Source of the DNA: Aquimarina atlantica
Lineage (GTDB): Bacteria; Bacteroidota; Bacteroidia; Flavobacteriales; Flavobacteriaceae
Reading direction: 5' to 3'
Length of the DNA stretch: 64,000 nt
Assembly (NCBI RefSeq): GCF_000626715.1
Contig: NZ_AQRA01000004.1
Coordinates: 124,001-188,000 of the forward strand
Shown: positions 61,247 to 64,000 of the stretch, one piece after another
How the letters are laid out: each line of letters starts with the position of its first letter
How positions within the stretch are numbered: the first letter of the stretch is position 1
Made by a program: the position numbers and the translations under genes
Notes under the pieces: model-generated
Told to the model about the DNA's origin: nothing
Database searches by the model: none
Seen by the model: the letters and a program-made list of their open reading frames with translations, nothing else

Positions 61247-62560
61247 TTATGCTATAAAATCAAATCTAACCATTCCATCTTCATCAATAGTTGTTAATTT
61301 CACTTTATGCAAGGTATTTACATATAATGGATTCCATGGCATTTTTACTTTCACATAATTTTCGGTAAAACCATGTATATACCCTTCTTTATTTTCAGAC
61401 TCAAACAGTACTGTTCTTTCGGTTCCTAATTGGCTTTCATAAAACGCTCTTCTTTTCTTTACAGATAATCCTCGCAACATTTTACTTCTTTTCTTTCTAA
61501 CATCCTGAGAAACCACTCCATCTAAGTCTGCTGCTACAGTGTTATCTCTTTCAGAATAAGTAAATACATGTAAATAGGAGATATCTAATCGAGATAAAAA
61601 GTTATAGGTATCTAAAAAGTGATCATTGGTTTCACCAGGAAAACCAACAATAACATCTACCCCAATACATGCATGTGGCATTACTTCTTTAATTTTTTGT
61701 ACCCTGTCTACATATAGATCACTAAGATATCTGCGGCGCATCAGTTTTAATATATCATCACTGCCAGATTGTAAAGGGATATGAAAATGTGGCACAAAAG
61801 TCCTGGAACCTGACACAAAATCTATGGTTTCATTTTTAAGTAAATTGGGTTCTATAGACGAAATTCGTAATCGCTCTATCCCTTCAACTTTATCCAATGC
61901 CTGTACAAGTTCGAAAAAAGTATGTTCATGTTTCTTATTTCCGAATTCACCTTTACCATAATCTCCTATGTTAACTCCGGTAAGCACAATCTCTTTAATT
62001 CCTTTTTCAGAAATCTCTTTAGCATTTTTTAATACATTCTGCAGCGTATCACTTCGCGAAATTCCTCTGGCAAGTGGAATTGTGCAATAGGTGCATTTAT
62101 AATCACAACCATCCTGCACTTTTAAGAATGCACGGGTACGATCCCCTATAGAGTAGCTACCCACATAAAAATCGGCTTCTTCGATTTCGCAAGAATGCAC
62201 TTCTCCAAAATCATTTTTAGAGAGATCATTAATATAATCGGTAATCTTAAATTTTTCTGTTGCCCCCAAAACCAAATCTACACCATCAACAGAAGCTAAT
62301 TCTTCTGGTTTTAACTGAGCATAGCATCCTACTGCAGCTACAAAGGCATCTGGATTTACCTTTTGCGCTTGTTTAACTATGGTTTTAAATCTTTTATCTG
62401 CATTTTCGGTAACAGAACATGTATTAATTACATAGATATCTGCATTCTCAGAAAAATCTACACGATCAAAGCCTTCATTTGTAAAATCTCTTGCTATTGT
62501 AGAGGTTTCTGAAAAATTCAGTTTACAACCCAAAGTATAAAAAGCAACTTTTTTTCTCAT
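61247..62560 (-). CDS. mtaB: tRNA (t6A37) C5 methylthiotransferase MtaB
   Basis: The 437-residue radical SAM enzyme converts t6A to ms2t6A at tRNA position 37. The N-terminal cluster domain has cysteines at C11 (LGCKLNFSE), about 47 (NTCSVTENA) and 79 (AVGCYAQ). The radical SAM motif is CDYKCTYC (near 149-156), followed by TGVNIGDYG. The C-terminal part is a short TRAM-like barrel. The family name fits MtaB rather than MiaB by the KLNF start. A TATATTTG box at 62661-62668 (minus) is the probable promoter. Confidence 0.95.
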   Translation of the reverse strand: MRKKVAFYTLGCKLNFSETSTIARDFTNEGFDRVDFSENADIYVINTCSVTENADKRFKTIVKQAQKVNPDAFVAAVGCYAQLKPEELASVDGVDLVLGATEKFKITDYINDLSKNDFGEVHSCEIEEADFYVGSYSIGDRTRAFLKVQDGCDYKCTYCTIPLARGISRSDTLQNVLKNAKEISEKGIKEIVLTGVNIGDYGKGEFGNKKHEHTFFELVQALDKVEGIERLRISSIEPNLLKNETIDFVSGSRTFVPHFHIPLQSGSDDILKLMRRRYLSDLYVDRVQKIKEVMPHACIGVDVIVGFPGETNDHFLDTYNFLSRLDISYLHVFTYSERDNTVAADLDGVVSQDVRKKRSKMLRGLSVKKRRAFYESQLGTERTVLFESENKEGYIHGFTENYVKVKMPWNPLYVNTLHKVKLTTIDEDGMVRFDFIA

Positions 62561-62660
62561 AAAACATAAGTGTCATTTCCGCAGGGGCAGAAATCTCATT
62601 ATATTTACCCATACCAAAACTCAAAAATATTGAGTCACTCTAGAATAAATTTTCAGGGTG

Positions 62661-62668
62661 CAAATATA
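62661..62668 (-). promoter_or_regulatory. -7 promoter box of mtaB
   Basis: Minus strand reads TATATTTG (TAnnTTTG) about 100 bases before the mtaB start. A clear -33 TTTG is not seen. Confidence 0.5.
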
Positions 62669-62692
62669 CCAACAATAATTCGTTTACTAAAA

Positions 62693-64000
62693 TTGAAGTG
62701 TGTTCATTATTTTTTCATAATTCGCTATTTAACAATAGCTTATATTTTACTTACTCTCATATCCTGTAAAGATTCTTCTCGAGAAAACAGAGATCATTTG
62801 GTATTTCGGTATAATCAATATGAAAACGTAAGCTCATTAGATCCGGCATTTGCCAGGGATGTTGCTAATATCTGGTCTACTAATCAGCTATTTAACAGCT
62901 TGATACAACTAGACGATTCTTTACATATTAAACCCGATATTGCAAAAAGATGGGAAATTTCTGAAGACGCTCTTACCTATACCTTTATACTTAGAGATGA
63001 TGTAAAGTTTCATAAACATGAACAATTTAAAACCAAAGACAGTACCCGATACGTTGTTGCAGAGGATTTTGTGTATAGTTTTAATAGATTAGTTGATCCC
63101 AAAGTAGCATCTCCCGGTAATTGGGTACTTAAAACGGTAGATACCTATACCGCTGTTAATGATACTATTTTTGAAATCAAACTAAAAAAACCATTTCCTG
63201 CTTTTTTAGGATTGATGAGTATGCGATACTGCTCTGTAGTTCCTAAAGAGGTGGTATCATTTTATGGTAGTGAGTTTAGAGCGAATCCTATTGGTACCGG
63301 TCCTTTTAAATTTAAGCTATGGGAAGAAAATATCAAGCTCGTTTTGCGTAAAAATGAATTGTATTTTGAAAAGGACAAAAATGGCAAACAACTCCCCTAT
63401 CTCGAAGCTGTAGCCATTACCTTTTTACCCGACAAGCAAAGTGAATTTTTACAGTTTGCCAAAGGAAATATCGATTTATTAAATAGTTTAGATGCCTCAT
63501 ATAAAGATGAATTATTAACCCCTAGCGGAAAGTTAAGAGAGAAATACAAAGAACGCATCAATATAAGCAAAGGTTCTTATCTAAATTCTGAATATCTGGG
63601 CTTCTACCTCGATACAGACAAAAAGGAAATACAATCAAAACTATTAAGAAAAGCTGTTAATCACGGTTTCGACAGGAAAAAGATGATTACCTATCTAAAG
63701 AATGGCATAGGAACTCCTGCAATACACGGTTTTATCCCAAAGGGTATTCCCGGATTTAATAGTATTCCCGGATATGAGTATGACCCGGTAAAATCACGTA
63801 AGTTGGTCGAAACGTATAAAAAGCAAACAGGAAATAACAATCCAACCATACGAATTGCCACAGATGCAAATTATCAAAGTATTTGTGAATTTATACAGCG
63901 AGAGCTTGAAAAAGTTGGGTTAAATATCATAGTCGACGTTATGGCTCCTTCGACAATACGCCAAAAAAAATGGAAAGGAGAATTAGAATCTTTTCGAGCC
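62693..64000 (+). CDS. Oligopeptide/nickel-type substrate-binding lipoprotein (SBP_bac_5), C-terminus beyond window edge
   Basis: The frame from TTG at 62693 gives MKCVHYFFIIRYLTIAYILL and a lipobox (LISC, C25); no ATG precedes the signal. About 436 residues are present and the frame runs past the window end. The SBP family 5 pattern is clear: YNQYENVSSLDPAFARD near 39-55, VVAEDFVYSFNRLVDP near 122-137, NPIGTGPFKF near 201-210 and KLLRKAVNHGFDRKKMI near 317-333. It binds peptides or similar ligands for an ABC importer; partner genes would lie to the right. Confidence 0.93.
   Translation, partial: MKCVHYFFIIRYLTIAYILLTLISCKDSSRENRDHLVFRYNQYENVSSLDPAFARDVANIWSTNQLFNSLIQLDDSLHIKPDIAKRWEISEDALTYTFILRDDVKFHKHEQFKTKDSTRYVVAEDFVYSFNRLVDPKVASPGNWVLKTVDTYTAVNDTIFEIKLKKPFPAFLGLMSMRYCSVVPKEVVSFYGSEFRANPIGTGPFKFKLWEENIKLVLRKNELYFEKDKNGKQLPYLEAVAITFLPDKQSEFLQFAKGNIDLLNSLDASYKDELLTPSGKLREKYKERINISKGSYLNSEYLGFYLDTDKKEIQSKLLRKAVNHGFDRKKMITYLKNGIGTPAIHGFIPKGIPGFNSIPGYEYDPVKSRKLVETYKKQTGNNNPTIRIATDANYQSICEFIQRELEKVGLNIIVDVMAPSTIRQKKWKGELESFRA

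Noticed and set aside
1..64000. CRISPR arrays, rRNA genes, complete insertion sequences or prophage modules
   Set aside because: No direct-repeat array with spacers, no rRNA sequence, and no transposase or phage structural gene was seen; the lone BRO-N gene is not enough to call a prophage.

Overview
The window reads as a stretch of chromosome from a low-GC marine Flavobacteriaceae bacterium (Bacteroidota), possibly close to Aquimarina; the genus is a guess. The evidence is the gliding-motility gene gldF-gldG, the bacillithiol gene bshB1, LolA/LptG-type envelope genes, many Bacteroidota-style lipoproteins and a TonB receptor with a carboxypeptidase-like N-terminal domain. Several promoters also fit the flavobacterial TTTG-N18/19-TAnnTTTG pattern, and obvious Shine-Dalgarno sequences are lacking. 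Gene density is high, and most genes are ordinary chromosomal ones. Several genes begin at an internal ATG or GTG rather than at the farthest upstream start codon; starts were chosen by signal peptide, domain edge or overlap with a terminator.

Layout. 1-7441 (minus strand): ribB (cut by the window edge), an LptF/LptG permease, a LolA-like carrier, ftsK, a diacylglycerol kinase, tpx, and a thioredoxin / DUF6952-like / peroxiredoxin redox group. 7721-11967 (plus): a TPR hybrid histidine kinase, a PLP trans-sulfuration enzyme and bshB1. 12026-13545: tRNA-His, an M28 peptidase and tRNA-Ser, with strong terminators. 13580-24096: two flavodoxin-fold proteins and a small membrane protein, a BRO-N protein, an acetyltransferase, a beta-propeller protein, a LytTR/LytS two-component pair, an SGNH lipoprotein, an unknown lipoprotein, and a LysR/YeiH pair. 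24574-30784: a soluble PAS kinase overlapping its response regulator, a DEAD-box helicase, a DUF72 protein and a LolA-like secreted protein. 30850-38533: a large BNR/VPS10 propeller protein, a 161-bp MITE-like element, a small GG-leader peptide, purC, phoH and a DUF62 enzyme. 38603-46536 (plus): a gldF-gldG fusion, an ABC ATPase with a disturbed start, rmuC, a beta-lactamase-fold hydrolase and a thioesterase. 46670-52491: a lipocalin-like lipoprotein, a second GG-leader peptide, a haem-motif lipoprotein, a subtilase, a repeat-rich intergenic region and a TonB receptor. 52625-64000: carB, rpmH, a DUF6263-like protein, a thioredoxin-fold protein lacking its second cysteine, a half-size TauE, a lytic transglycosylase, mtaB and a partial oligopeptide-binding lipoprotein.

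Most notable. Two unlisted small genes (34824-34988 and 47250-47408) share a double-glycine leader but have very different cores: one has four cysteines, the other is Arg-rich with an acidic tail. Neither has export or maturation genes nearby. The 49453-50238 intergenic region holds a 55-bp perfect palindrome, six helically phased TTAA(A/C) repeats and a 34-bp Fur-like operator. The in-frame GldF-GldG fusion, the N-terminal frame disturbance of the ABC ATPase and the CxPG thioredoxin-like protein are also worth checking.
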